From NCBI GenBank assembly GCA_963724945.1, contig CAVRWL010000003.1, positions 1,550,001 to 1,614,000 on the forward strand: 64,000 bases of DNA. Reading direction: 5' to 3'. A model generated the notes under the pieces. The model was given only the letters and a program-made list of their open reading frames with translations. It had not been told where the DNA came from and ran no database searches. Origin of the DNA: Hyphomicrobium_A sp963724945. GTDB taxonomy: Bacteria > Pseudomonadota > Alphaproteobacteria > Rhizobiales > Hyphomicrobiaceae. Shown here piece by piece: positions 47,424-56,882 of the stretch. The translations under genes were made by a program, and so were the position numbers. Every line of letters starts with the position of its first letter. The stretch's first letter is position 1.

Positions 47424-48084
47424 ATGAATTGGTTGGTTTTTCTTGAGGAGTGGGCACGGGCAACGCTACGCGACCCAATGCAGCATTTCAGCCAACGCAA
47501 ACGACGTCAGTGCAGCGTTTGCGGCTTCCACGGGCTGTTCATACGAGCAGGACGGGTGGATGTACGCTGCCCAATTGCTCATCGCGAGAGCGCGACCGGC
47601 TTGTGGGCCATTACCTCACACGCAAAAGAATCGATGTGCGGGGCAAGCGCGTCCTCCACCTATCGCCGGAACGCTGCTTCTCGGCGCAATGGCGAAGCGA
47701 GCCCAACTATGTCAGCGGCGACGTGAAGAAGAGACAAGGTGGCAAATACCTTTGTCGACGTGACGCGCATACAGTTTCCAACGAGTGTTCGATTATGTGT
47801 TCTGCAACCACATCCTAGAGCACGTCGTGGAAGACCGCCAAGGCATGCGCGAATGCTTCCGCGTATTGAAGCCCGGTGGACTAGCGGTTTTCTCCGTTCC
47901 GCTATTCGAGAACGGTCAGACGACCTTCGAGCCGCCACCGGGTATGTCAAGCGCGATGTTGAGAGCATTGCGGCTGGGACCATAAGCGGATTTAGGCTTT
48001 GATTTTCTTGACAGGTTGCACGAGGCCGGCTTCGAAACTGCTGAAATAACCTGTTCGCCGGAGGAGGCGGCCATTTCCGAATGA
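47424..48084 (+). pseudogene. SAM-dependent methyltransferase remnant
   Basis: Pieces of one methyltransferase are spread over three frames. They are an N-terminal cysteine pair (CSVCGFHGLFIRAG), SSRERDRLVGHYLTRKRIDV plus VRGKRVLHLSPERCFS (motif I region), then VDVTRIQFP in another frame, and finally FDYVFCNHILEHVVEDRQGM with LKPGGLAVFSVP in a third. At least three frame changes separate the pieces, and codon use is atypical of the window. The C-terminus fades out near 48084. Compared with the single breaks elsewhere this looks more like real decay, possibly after horizontal transfer. Confidence 0.7.
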
Positions 48085-48216
48085 CGCACGACGAAATCGG
48101 GGATGTAGGAGCATCGAGTGTTCGTCGCCTGGAAGGCGAGGAATTCTTGAACCGTCCATGAAGGGGGGCGAATCGGCGGGTTAGAGCAAATTTGCTATTA
48201 GATGAGCGAGGCGAGG

Positions 48217-48468
48217 TCAGTACCGCGCGTTGCGCCTTGTTGGGCTGGTGACCTCTTCGGGACGATCGAATTCGTAGCGTGTGTGGGGCCAACCCCGCCG
48301 GTCGGCAAGCAATTTCTCCGCGACCGTTATGGCGACGGCGAGCAGCGATCCAACCATGGCCCCGAGAACGCCGCCGAGTCTCGATCCGACCACGACCCCG
48401 ACGAAGATGTTGACGAGCGGTATCAACATCATGGCTGCGAGGATGACGATCGCGATTGCGTTGAGCAT
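48217..48468 (-). CDS. small membrane protein of unknown function
   Basis: 83 residues with two membrane segments: AIAIVILAAMMLIPLVNIFVG and GGVLGAMVGSLLAVAITVA. The second is followed by a charged tail (EKLLADRRGWPHTRYEF). A ribosome site AGGGGGA precedes ATG 48468. The glycine-rich second helix (GSRLGGVLGAMVG) recalls small integral proteins that oligomerise. No function can be given. Confidence 0.65.
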   Translation of the reverse strand: MLNAIAIVILAAMMLIPLVNIFVGVVVGSRLGGVLGAMVGSLLAVAITVAEKLLADRRGWPHTRYEFDRPEEVTSPTRRNARY

Positions 48469-48602
48469 CGGTCCCCCTGATGCAACGTTCGCTTCCCTGG
48501 CAACGAGGCAAACCGAGTCGTGAGACGTGAGCGTGACGACGAAGTGACGATTGCGTGGCGCGCAGCTTACTTATCGCGACGCCGCCGCAGCACTCATCCA
48601 GA

Positions 48603-48758
48603 TTAGAGTTTGTAGCGAGAGACGAGGGGAAGCAGGGCGACGAGGGCGAACACCAGCAAGACGGTCGCCAAAGCGAGAGCAATGACTAGGAGGCCCCCCC
48701 TGGCGCGCTTCGGCGTGGGGCCGAATTCCTGCGGGAGATTGGGATCATATTCGAGCAT
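48603..48758 (-). CDS. 51-residue single-pass membrane protein
   Basis: Too short for ordinary gene finders, but convincing. MLEYDPNLPQEFGPTPKRAR is a soluble N-terminus, followed by a membrane segment (GGLLVIALALATVLLVFALV) and a short tail ending SRYKL. A strong ribosome site (AGGGAGGAGG) precedes ATG 48758. It lies 52 bases downstream of folE on the same strand. Function unknown. Confidence 0.7.
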   Translation of the reverse strand: MLEYDPNLPQEFGPTPKRARGGLLVIALALATVLLVFALVALLPLVSRYKL

Positions 48759-48809
48759 AGCCTCCTCCCTGGAGTGGGCCTGCGGCGCGCCCCACCGCGC
48801 AGAGAAACC

Positions 48810-49385
48810 TCAATCGACGATGGAGATGAACTCCTGGCGCGTGATCGGGCTGTCGCGGAAGACGCCCAGCATGCGGCTTGTGACGAGATCGGTGCCGGGC
48901 TTCATGATGCCGCGCGCAGTCATGCAGAAGTGCTCCGCCTTCAACACGACGCCGACGCCCTGCGGCTGCAGGACCTTGTCGATCGCGTTGGCGATCTGTG
49001 CCGTCATCTTCTCCTGGATCTGCAGGCGCTTGGCGTAGGCCTCGACGATGCGCGCGAGTTTGGAGATGCCGACGACGCGGCCGTTGGGGATGTAGGCGAC
49101 GTAGGCGCGGCCGATGATGGGGGCCATGTGGTGCTCGCAATGGCTCTCAAAGCGGATGCCGCGCAAGACGATCATCTCGTCGTAGCCTTCGATCTCCTCG
49201 AAGGTCTTCGACAGGATCGCCTCGGGGTCCTCGTCGTAGCCCTTGAAATACTCCTCGTAGGCGCGCGCCATGCGCTGCGGCGTCTCGACGAGCCCGTCGC
49301 GGTCGGGATCATCACCCGTCCAGCGGATGATGGTGCGGAACGCGGCCTCCACTTCGGAGCGGCTGGGGCGAACGATCTGGTCCAT
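48810..49385 (-). CDS. folE: GTP cyclohydrolase I
   Basis: 191 residues from ATG 49385; a GTG at 49415 would add ten. Zinc and active-site residues are intact: SHCEHHMAPIIGRAYVAYIP (Cys, His, His), GISKLARIVEAYAKRLQIQE, and MTARGIMKPG (the second cysteine is in EHFCMTARG). The enzyme makes dihydroneopterin triphosphate from GTP, the first step of folate synthesis. No riboswitch is obvious upstream. Confidence 0.96.
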   Translation of the reverse strand: MDQIVRPSRSEVEAAFRTIIRWTGDDPDRDGLVETPQRMARAYEEYFKGYDEDPEAILSKTFEEIEGYDEMIVLRGIRFESHCEHHMAPIIGRAYVAYIPNGRVVGISKLARIVEAYAKRLQIQEKMTAQIANAIDKVLQPQGVGVVLKAEHFCMTARGIMKPGTDLVTSRMLGVFRDSPITRQEFISIVD

Positions 49386-49863
49386 GGGCGCGTCTTTTCT
49401 TGAGTTAGAGGTCACTGGCTAAGGGGAATTTATACGTCATGAAGGCGGCGCTGCCGAGCCCTTCATCACCCTCGGGCCCGGGGGCAGAGGCGCCCTTGGA
49501 GGCGCCATTGCGCCCCGCAGTGATATAGGCGCCCCGGCTCTTGTCGCAAACCTGACGGCGCGCCGCCGTCCCCAGTGCCGCCCAGCCCCACTGAAGGCCC
49601 TTCAAGATTCGGTGAGGGCGGCGCGAGCAAACGTGGCCATTGTCGACGATCTGCCCGCGCGGGCAGCGGCGCGTCGCGATCACGACAAGGGGGCGAGGCG
49701 CACGCGCTTTGCGACCAGCTGCCGCACGCGATCTTGAGAGGCATCAAGGCCGGGACGCCGCGCCTCCGTCACCATCGCACGCCAATGGGTTCGCCAACCC
49801 CATGCATGTGAAACACGAGCCGGCTTGCACGGAAGGAGCCGGCGCCAAAGGAGGAAACTTGAA
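49386..49863. other. 478-base region between folE and pqqC
   Basis: It contains the divergent promoters of folE and pqqC. A 92-codon frame on the minus strand (49405-49683) has no recognisable motifs and I do not accept it as a gene. A clean AAGGAGG ribosome site for pqqC is at 49848-49854. Confidence 0.5.
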
Positions 49864-50796
49864 ATGAGCGAGCGGCGCTTCGCAAACGTTCCCGTGAGCA
49901 CTCTCATGAGCCTCGATGAGTTCGAGGCCGCCATCCGCGCCGTCGGCGCGGAGCGCTACCACGACAAGCACACCTTCCATAAGCTTCTGCACGGCGGCAA
50001 GCTGACGAAGGGGCAGGTGCAGGCGTGGGCGCTCAACCGCTACTGCTACCAGGAGGCGGTGCCGAGGAAGGACGCGGCCTTGATCAGCCGCGTGCACGAC
50101 CGCGAGCTGCGCCGCGAATGGCTGCACCGCGTGCACGATCACGACGGCCTGCCGCCGGAGGAGCCGGGCGGCATCGAGCGCTGGCTCGTCTTGACCGACG
50201 GGCTCGGCCTCGACCGCGCCTTCGTGACCTCCATGCAGGGCGCGCTGCCCGCGACGCGCTTCGCCGTCGAGGCCTACGTGCACTTCGTGCGCGAAGAGCC
50301 GCTGACGGTGGCGATCGCGTCCTCGCTTACCGAGCTGTTCGCGCCCTCGATCCACCGCGAGCGCATCGCCGGCATGCTGGAGAACTACGACTTCATTTCC
50401 GACGACGTGCTTGCCTATTTCAAGCGGCGCCTGCAGCAGGCCCCGCGCGACGCCACCTTCGCGCTCGAATACGTCAAGAGCCACGCCAAGAGCCGCGAGG
50501 AGCAGGAGGCGTGCGTCGCCGCCGTGCGCTTCAAGTGCGACGTGCTGTGGGCGCAGCTCGACGCGCTCGAGCACGCCTACGTCGAGGGGCACGTGCCGCC
50601 TGGCGCCTTCCGCCCGCGCGATCAAGTAGCGCTTCTCCAAACGACGGGAGGACGCCGCGGGGCCGGACGCCAAGTCCGGCCCCGGGGTGCCATTGGCGGC
50701 GTCACTCGGCGTAGCGCCAGTATTGCGGCGGATCGGCGCCCTGCGGCATGGCGCGGATTTGCGGGCTGCGCAAATTGGGGGGCCGGTCGCCGGTGA
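49864..50796 (+). CDS. pqqC: pyrroloquinoline-quinone synthase PqqC
   Basis: PqqC carries out the final oxidation and ring closure that makes PQQ. The TenA-like all-helical fold is complete: ERYHDKHTFHKLLHGGKLTK, QAWALNRYCYQEAVPRKDAA, VHDHDGLPPEEPGGIERW, SLTELFAPSIHRERI and FKCDVLWAQLDALEHAY hold the conserved His, Tyr, Arg and Lys positions. Family proteins end near PPGAFRP (residue about 250). Here the frame runs on 55 residues to 50796, through a perfect hairpin and into the convergent gene, while a stop exists one frame away at 50627. So the native stop is probably about 50629, lost by a one-base error. No pqqB, D or E is adjacent. Confidence 0.92.
   Translation: MSERRFANVPVSTLMSLDEFEAAIRAVGAERYHDKHTFHKLLHGGKLTKGQVQAWALNRYCYQEAVPRKDAALISRVHDRELRREWLHRVHDHDGLPPEEPGGIERWLVLTDGLGLDRAFVTSMQGALPATRFAVEAYVHFVREEPLTVAIASSLTELFAPSIHRERIAGMLENYDFISDDVLAYFKRRLQQAPRDATFALEYVKSHAKSREEQEACVAAVRFKCDVLWAQLDALEHAYVEGHVPPGAFRPRDQVALLQTTGGRRGAGRQVRPRGAIGGVTRRSASIAADRRPAAWRGFAGCANWGAGRR
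50659..50683 (+). terminator. perfect 10-bp hairpin after pqqC
   Basis: GGGGCCGGAC (50659-50668) and GTCCGGCCCC (50674-50683) pair perfectly around a 5-base loop. It lies 30 bases after the out-of-frame stop at 50627-50629 and 19 bases before the convergent gene's stop, the proper place for a bidirectional terminator. This supports an earlier pqqC stop. Confidence 0.75.
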
Positions 50797-51910
50797 GGAT
50801 CAATCGCCCCATGTCGTCGATCAGCGAGCGCCGCGCGGCGAACGTGTCGTGGTTGAGCCCGAATATCTCGTCGCCGACCGCGGTGACGTCGATCGTCTCG
50901 ACGTTGGGGACGATGAGCGGACCGCCCGCGGGAACGTCGCCCGCACGCGGCCCCTTGGCGAGCTGGCGCGAGATGACGAGCGCCCTGTCGGCTGAGGAGG
51001 CGTAGAGCGTGACGCCGCGTGCGAGCGCCTTGAAGTGCGATGCGCGGTTGGAGAACACATCCCAGTCGACGTCGGGGGCCGCGAGCACGAGCTCGCCCAG
51101 CGGGCGCGGCGGTGGTGTCTGCCCCAGACGGACGAGCGCCTCGGTCACGATCTGATTGCCCATGCTGTGGGCGATGACGTGAACGGTCTGCAGCTCGGTC
51201 TCGCGCTCGAGCATGGTGAGGAGCTCGATCAGGCCATCCACGGAGAAGGCGGCGCTCTCGCGGTCGTAGAGATAGCTCAGGACATCGCCGCGCGACGGCC
51301 AGGCAAAGACGATGGGGATACCGGCGAACTGCGTGTCCCAAGTAATCTGCGCCAGGCGGAACGCGGCGTCCTCGACCGTGTTGTTGAAGCCGTGCACGAA
51401 CACGAGCGCTTCCGTCGGGCCACCCTTGCGCGCCGCCTGCAGGAATTCATTGCGCTCGAGCCGGTGCATCCCCTGCAGCACGAAATGGCGTTGCGTCCGC
51501 TCAGGCGCGCGGTAGAGCGTCCATCCGAAGACTCCGATCTCCCATGGCCTCTCCACGCGGCCGATGCGGTGGTCCTCGGGGATGCGCACCGCGGCGGTGG
51601 CGAAGTTGAGGGTGGGGCTGCGCGCGTCGCCGAGCGCGCCGCTCGCCATCCACTTGCGCGTCGAGGCGAAGAGCAGGCCGACGGCGCGCCGGTCGGTCGG
51701 GACGGTGTCGGCCCGCTTCTGCCATAGACGCTTCGGGAATTTGGCGGGGACGTCCGCGTCGCGACTTTCATACCGAATGGGAATGGGACGCGGGAACAGC
51801 AATCTACCAAGGGCGATGAGACCTCCAAGGCAGAGAACGACGATCAGAAACGCGCCAATATAGGGATGAAGCGTCAGCTGCTCGCCAAGCCAAGCCAAAA
51901 CCTTCGACAT
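50702..51910 (-). CDS. membrane-anchored alpha/beta hydrolase (DUF900 family)
   Basis: 402 residues from ATG 51910. An N-terminal membrane segment (YIGAFLIVVLCLGGLIALG) tethers an alpha/beta hydrolase with LVFVHGFNNTVEDAAFRLAQI, the nucleophile Ser in HVIAHSMGNQIV and a late His in GLNHDTF. DUF900 proteins are lipase/esterase-like; the substrate is unknown. The frame upstream of 51910 has no conserved features. It converges with pqqC. Confidence 0.87.
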   Translation of the reverse strand: MSKVLAWLGEQLTLHPYIGAFLIVVLCLGGLIALGRLLFPRPIPIRYESRDADVPAKFPKRLWQKRADTVPTDRRAVGLLFASTRKWMASGALGDARSPTLNFATAAVRIPEDHRIGRVERPWEIGVFGWTLYRAPERTQRHFVLQGMHRLERNEFLQAARKGGPTEALVFVHGFNNTVEDAAFRLAQITWDTQFAGIPIVFAWPSRGDVLSYLYDRESAAFSVDGLIELLTMLERETELQTVHVIAHSMGNQIVTEALVRLGQTPPPRPLGELVLAAPDVDWDVFSNRASHFKALARGVTLYASSADRALVISRQLAKGPRAGDVPAGGPLIVPNVETIDVTAVGDEIFGLNHDTFAARRSLIDDMGRLILTGDRPPNLRSPQIRAMPQGADPPQYWRYAE

Positions 51911-52235
51911 CGTGCGCCCCCCGATCCGCCGCGCAATTGGCCGGCCGACAGGATTAATCCATAGCGGAAGTGCGCCCCGACCGTCGAGTTCGCATGCGTG
52001 CTTCACGTTGTCGTTTTAGGTCGCGCCGCGCGGCGCTGTGCGGGGCGGCAACCGTGCCTCCCGGCGCATTCGATGCGCGACTGGCACAGTTGCAATTGTC
52101 GGATTTCGGCGAGCGGAACCTTAGTATTTCTGCGCCTTAATCCCGCGCATCGGACGGTGGCACGTTCGGGCCGCCTCGTGCCGAGCGGTCGAAGGTGAGA
52201 TCGTGACAATTTGATCTTTGTGGAGTTGAACAATC
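51911..52235. other. 325-base divergent intergenic region
   Basis: It separates the DUF900 hydrolase gene (minus) from a small exported-protein gene (plus). I see no gene. Part of it is relatively AT-rich (GGAACCTTAGTATTTCTGCG near 52117). A GGAACC is present but no matching CGTT at the spacing expected for an EcfG stress promoter, so that assignment is not made. Confidence 0.45.
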
Positions 52236-52529
52236 ATGTCGACGAACAAGAACCTCGCAGTTCTCGCGGCCTCCAGCGTGCTGGCGCTCTTCTCGCTTTC
52301 GCCGGTCTACGCTGAATCCATTCCCCAGCAGGAGCAAAACCAGCTCAACAACTCCTCGCAGCCGGATGTGGATCCGGGTGCCTCCAAGGGCCCCGACGCT
52401 CCGATCGTCAAGCAGGAGGGCGAGCAGCTCAACAACTCGGCAAGCCCTGATAATCTTCCCGACGCCTCGGGGCCGAACGCTCCTTCGAAGGAGTCGATCC
52501 CGCAGCAGGAGAACCAGGACCTGCAGTAA
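52236..52529 (+). CDS. small exported Gln/Asn/Pro-rich protein
   Basis: 97 residues. Signal peptide NLAVLAASSVLALFSLSPVYA; the mature part is low-complexity with a repeated motif, SIPQQEQNQLNNSSQPD / KQEGEQLNNSASPDN / SIPQQENQDLQ. The signal region resembles that of the small protein at 42125-42400. It is likely secreted and disordered; no function is known. GGAG lies 14 bases upstream of ATG 52236. Confidence 0.75.
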   Translation: MSTNKNLAVLAASSVLALFSLSPVYAESIPQQEQNQLNNSSQPDVDPGASKGPDAPIVKQEGEQLNNSASPDNLPDASGPNAPSKESIPQQENQDLQ

Positions 52530-52662
52530 CGGCCTTACTTGCGGCGGACCGCCCGACTGGGTCGGTCCGCCCCGCGGCGGGTTGCGGATGACGAGATCGG
52601 CATGGAGGCCGCTGCGCGCGGCTTCCGTGCTTTTTTGTGCCGGCATGTCTGCTGGAAAGCCG

Positions 52663-52737
<75 letters not shown>

Positions 52738-52869
52738 TTGAGGGGCTTCCGCGCCCCGTTTAGCCGATAATGCCGGGGCTCACAATGGGGCGCTGGAAGG
52801 CGCTCATTGCCGGACCGGCCAAACGCGCGCCGGCAACGGGATTCGCCGGGACGCCGCCGCGGCAAAGGC

Positions 52870-53793
52870 TCAGGCGGATCCCTGCACTCGGCCCGCAGGC
52901 CGGCGCGCAAGGACGCCCATGGAGCAGATGCGCAGGTCCTCGTCCGTCCACCCGTCGCGCAAGCCGCGGGCAATACGATCGCGGGTCGTCGGCGGCTCGG
53001 GCCAAAGGCCTCTCATCTCAATCTCGACATCGAGACCGGACTGCTCCAGCAGGGCGACGACTTGCGTGGCGCTGGCGCGGTTGGTGTAGAAGCCCGAGCG
53101 CGCCATCCAGTCGCTCTCCCAGATAGCCGGCGGAAGACGCAAGTTCGCGAGCTTGCCGCCGAGGTGGTCCTGGAAGTCGATCCAGTGCCAGGCGATCCCG
53201 TCGTCCGTCATGACGCGGGCGAGCTCGGCAAACGTGGCGGCAAGCTCGTCGCGGCGAATGTGCTCGACGACGGCCAGCGAGGCCACCAGGTCGACGCTGG
53301 CAGCGGGCAGGCGCCGCAAGCCGGCAAGGCCGTTGACATAATAGTCGGCGCCGCAGCAGCGCAGGACATCGTCGCGATCCGTGGCGCCGCTGAGGTCGGG
53401 CGGCGAAAGGCCGGCCCGCGCGGCGGCGGCAGCTACGCGCTTATAGGCCCCGACATCGACGGTCCCAAAGTCGCCTACGTCGGCGAGGACGATCCTGCCG
53501 ACGCCGAGCGCGCTGTAGACGACGGCGCAGGTCGTGATCTCTCCGGGGCCGAGCTCCAACACCGCACGCGGCGTGCGGCCGGTTCGCGTGCGAAAGGCGG
53601 CAACGCGGCTTTCGATCACGCGCACCTGGTGATCGGGATCGCTCGAGGTATAGCTGTGTCGGAATATGTTGAGCCACGACCAAAGTGAATGCGGCAGCGG
53701 CACCCGGCTCAACGCGAGCTTTGCCGCGATCTTCACCCACAAAGGGACGGGCGCCCCACGACAATGTTCCGAAGCCACGACGAAATCCTGCAT
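52870..53793 (-). CDS. class I SAM-dependent methyltransferase
   Basis: 307 residues from ATG 53793. Motif I is AVLELGPGEITTCAVVYSALG and motif II is IVLADVGDFG; SVDLVASLAVVEHI then RRDELAATFAELARVM are motifs III and IV. The SWLNIFRHSYTSSDPDHQ region before motif I is unusual but continuous. Substrate unknown; position next to a glycosyltransferase and the glycan locus suggests a sugar or polymer methylation role (inference). Upstream of ATG 53793 the frame is only the antisense of the glycosyltransferase. Confidence 0.85.
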   Translation of the reverse strand: MQDFVVASEHCRGAPVPLWVKIAAKLALSRVPLPHSLWSWLNIFRHSYTSSDPDHQVRVIESRVAAFRTRTGRTPRAVLELGPGEITTCAVVYSALGVGRIVLADVGDFGTVDVGAYKRVAAAAARAGLSPPDLSGATDRDDVLRCCGADYYVNGLAGLRRLPAASVDLVASLAVVEHIRRDELAATFAELARVMTDDGIAWHWIDFQDHLGGKLANLRLPPAIWESDWMARSGFYTNRASATQVVALLEQSGLDVEIEMRGLWPEPPTTRDRIARGLRDGWTDEDLRICSMGVLARRPAGRVQGSA

Positions 53794-53880
53794 CTGTCCA
53801 ACCCCGGTCGCTTGCTCTAAATACCCCGCATCCCAAAATTCACCATACCGCGGTCGGCCTCTAGCGAAATCGTGACGTGC

Positions 53881-54980
53881 ATGACGACCGTAGCGCACAT
53901 TATCACCGCTCTCGGCTCCGGCGGCGCCGAGCGCATGCTCTACCTCGTCGCCTCGCGCGCGGGCGGCGGCGTGCGCCAGGTGGTGATCTGCCTGTCCGAC
54001 GAGGGATTTTACGGGCCCAAGCTGCGCCAGGCCGGAGTCGAGCTGCACTGCTTGGGCATGCGCCGCGGACGCCTTTCGCCCGCCGCCTTCGTGGCCCTCG
54101 TCAAGCTGTTGCGCCGGCTGCGGCCCGCCGTCGTCATGACGTGGCTCTATCATGCCGATCTCATCGGCCCCTCGCCGGTCGCGTAGCGGGTGTGCGGCGC
54201 ATCATCTGGAACATCCGCTGCTCCGACATCGACTTCTCGCAGTACTCGCTGGCGACGCGCGCCATTGTCGCCGGGCTCGTGTGGCTTTCCCGGCTGCCGT
54301 GGGCCGTTGCGACCAACAGCCGTGCGGGCCAACGCGTCCACGCTGGCCTCGGGTACAGGCCGCGGCGATGGATCTACCTTCCGAACGGATTGGATACGAG
54401 CGAGTGGAGGCCCAACCTGGAGGACCGCGCGAAGGTGCGCCGCGAGCTCGGCTTCTCCGAGAGCGACATCGTGGTGGGCATGGTGGCGCGCGTCGATCCG
54501 CAAAAGGATCACGCTGGCTTCCTCGCGGCGGTGCGCATGCTGGTCGCAAAGCATCCGCGACTGCGCGTTCTCCTCGTTGGCCAGGGCACGCGCACTCTGC
54601 CTTTGCCGGAGGAGCTGAGACCCGTCACCGCGGCGCTGGGGCAACGCTCCGACGTGCCGCGGCTGATGCGCGCGCGCTCGATCTTCTCGTCTCCGCGTCG
54701 GCCTACGGGGAGGGGGTAGGGAATAGCATCGGCGAGGCGATGGCGTCGGGGGTGGCGTGCGTTTTGCAACGAACGCCCTGGCGACACGACCGTCGTCATC
54801 GGCGACGCCGGCCGTCTCGTGCCGGCGCGCAACCCGCTGGCTCTCGGGGGCGCCATCGAGGTGGTGATCGATGCCTCCGCACAGCAGCGCAGCGTGTTGT
54901 AAAACGCGCGCGTCAGCGGATCGAGGAGCCAATTCTCCGTTGAGGGGTGCCTGGCGCGCTATGGAGGCTCTCATTCGTGA
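53881..54980 (+). pseudogene. glycosyltransferase family 4, multiply frameshifted
   Basis: Starts at ATG 53881 (TTVAHIITALGSGGAERMLY, the typical GT4 opening with the GGAE motif). The first frame stops at 54186 because one C is missing in a run of C at about 54171; the protein resumes as LAGRVAGVRRIIWNIRCSDI and NGLDTSEWRPNLEDRAK. A second shift near 54670 leads to DLLVSASAYGEGVGNSIGEAM, a third near 54765 to NALGDTTVVIGDAGRLVP, and the end is near CLARYGGSHS. All parts of a GT4 are present in order, so the breaks look like sequence errors. Its start is divergent from the methyltransferase gene by about 87 bases. Confidence 0.8.
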
Positions 54981-55070
54981 AGCCGCGACCAGCAAGGATG
55001 GTGCATGCTCCAATCGGAACGGCCTTGTGGCGAGCGGCGTCGAGCGGTAGATTCGGCACGGCCCTAGACG

Positions 55071-56049
55071 CTATCGCTTCGACTGGCGCAAGTCGGCGAC
55101 GAAATGTCTTCCGAGCTGCGCCAGCGCGGTCGCTGTCTACAGAGACCAGCAAGAAAACCTGGTTTGCCGTGGCGGCGGCGATGCCCTGCGCGGCGGAATC
55201 ACGCGAACATGGTGGCGGAGGGCGCGTAGGCGAATTGCATCGTCCCGAGAAATCCCGGCGGCGACGGCAACAGGGTGCTCAGGCTGACAATGCCGACGGC
55301 CGCGCACATCTCGATCGGGTTGGGGATCGCAAGTCCGCATCATTGCCCAAACCGCGGCGGTGTCGAACGCCCAAACAGGGCGGCGTCACCAAGCCGATGG
55401 TTATGATGGTTGGATGGCGTACGAGACGGGCGCTGCTGCGCAAGGCGGCAATGCGCGGTTGCGCCGCCGGCCAGCGTTCGAGCCAGGGAAAAGCATAGTC
55501 TCCGCCGAGGTCATGCGGCGCAACCCCCGCGCTCAGCAACAGGATCGCGCCTAGTGTGGCGAGCCAATCGAGCGAGATGTCGGTCTTGAAGGGCCCTCGC
55601 GAAAACGATGCCGATCACCAGCGCTGTGACGACGAAGATGCCGTCCATCAGCCGCTCGATCGCGATCGTTCCCAGCACCAGGCTGCGTTTGACGCCATAC
55701 TGGCGCTTGCAGAAATCGGCGCGGAACAGTTCGCCGAGACGCGCCGGCAACAGCGAATTGACAGCACATCCAACCACCAGGGCGACGGCCGCCTGCTCCC
55801 GGAAATTGAGCGGCACGACGAAATTATGCAAAGCATCTTCCAGCGGAGGATGCGCAGCCCGATCGCCACGGCGTGTAGCCCATTCCGAGCAGGATCACCA
55901 CGGGCGAGGCCTGCCTCACGGCCTCCTCGAAGTCGGCCCAATTGGTCTGGCGCACGGCGAGCCAGAAAAAGATGAGACCGACCCCGAGGCCGGCGCCAAC
56001 ACGACCCCAACAGGCCGGCGTGGATCGTTGCGATGCTGTTCGAATTCAT
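55071..56049 (-). pseudogene. flippase-like (LPG synthase TM/YbhN-type) membrane protein, frameshifted
   Basis: From ATG 56049 (MNSNSIATIHAGLLGS). Fragments in several frames form one membrane protein: FFWLAVRQTNWADFEEAVRQ, LPARLGELFRADFCKRQYGV with IERLMDGIFVVTALVIGIVF, LPSPPGFLGTMQFAYA (the conserved PxxPGxxG motif of this family) and TATALAQLGRHFVADLRQSKR before a stop at 55071. Proteins of this family are thought to flip lipids or lipid-linked sugars in the membrane. At least four frame changes are needed. It is the last gene of the minus-strand glycan locus and converges with the GT4. Confidence 0.7.
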
Positions 56050-56069
56050 TGTGCTTGCTGCGAGGAGCT

Positions 56070-56870
56070 TCAAGAGTGTATACCAGCCGAGGTCGCGGGC
56101 TTTGCCACGGCGGCAGCTGCCAAATGCCCCATAGGAACCATTTTTCCGTATGAGATCATCCAAGGCAACGGACGAAACGTCAATTCGCCTCCGAACAGCC
56201 GATCGATGGAGATGATGGGGATCTGGCCAAACTTCTGCTCTGTCCAATGACCTGCGCGCGGATGGCCATTTCGAAGGCGAACGACCAGCCCCCTCCGCCG
56301 CCATCCAACTCAAGCTTGTCGAAGATCTCGCGCCGGAACATCTTTATTCCCGTGGTGCAGTCGGTCGGTGCCGTCGACGACATCCGACAAACGTCGCGGA
56401 TTTGGCCATCGCGGGACATCGTCGTCCGCCGCCATCCGCGATCCGCCGAGACGGCGCCCGCCATTGGCATAACGCGTTGCGCTCGCCAGCTTCAGCGGCG
56501 CTCCATCAGCTCGAGCATTTGGCCGATGGCCAGCACGGGGCCGATTTCATCGGCAGCATCAGGTCGGGATAATGGCGCCGCGTGCAGCCTCCACGCCGGC
56601 GCGCACCGCATTGAACACGCCGCGCCCGTGCTTGTTGTGCAGGCCGATGAGGTTCGGCTGGCGCTCCTGCAGTTCGCCGCCCAGCGGGTATCGTCGTCAT
56701 CGTTGGCATCATCGTCAACGACGATGTCGACTGGTGCGGAACGTCAATGTCAGCCGACAAGACGCGCGCCATGATGTTGACGCTCGGGGCGTCATTGCGC
56801 ACGGGCATTATGATGGAAAGCAGCGGCGGGTCAGGGCCTTCGTCGCGAGTGCCTTCCCGGTGCTCGTCGG
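56070..56870 (-). pseudogene. GT2 dolichol-phosphate-mannosyltransferase-like glycosyltransferase, frameshifted
   Basis: The 5' part reads LLSIIMPVRNDAPSVNIMARV (GT2 opening) and DVPHQVDIVV-type Asp-rich segments split between frames. The 3' part has TDCTTGIKMFRREIFDKLEL then GGGWSFAFEMAIRAQVIGQ and a following IDRLFGGE-like segment, the usual GT2/Dpm1 C-terminal block. The enzyme would move a sugar from a nucleotide to a polyprenyl phosphate or acceptor. The start codon is unclear (between the methyltransferase stop at 56883 and the ATG at 56808), and several single-base breaks are needed. Confidence 0.65.
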
Positions 56871-56882
56871 CGCCGGCTGCCG

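Noticed and set aside
49405..49683. 92-codon minus-strand frame between pqqC and folE
   Set aside because: No ribosome site or recognisable motif; composition looks like non-coding GC-rich DNA.
51990..52235. EcfG-type general stress promoter before the small exported protein
   Set aside because: GGAACC is present near 52118, but I find no CGTT at 16-17 bases downstream.
52137..52646. 169-codon minus-strand frame over the small exported protein
   Set aside because: The plus-strand reading has a clean signal peptide and repeats; the antisense frame is Arg-rich and motif-free.
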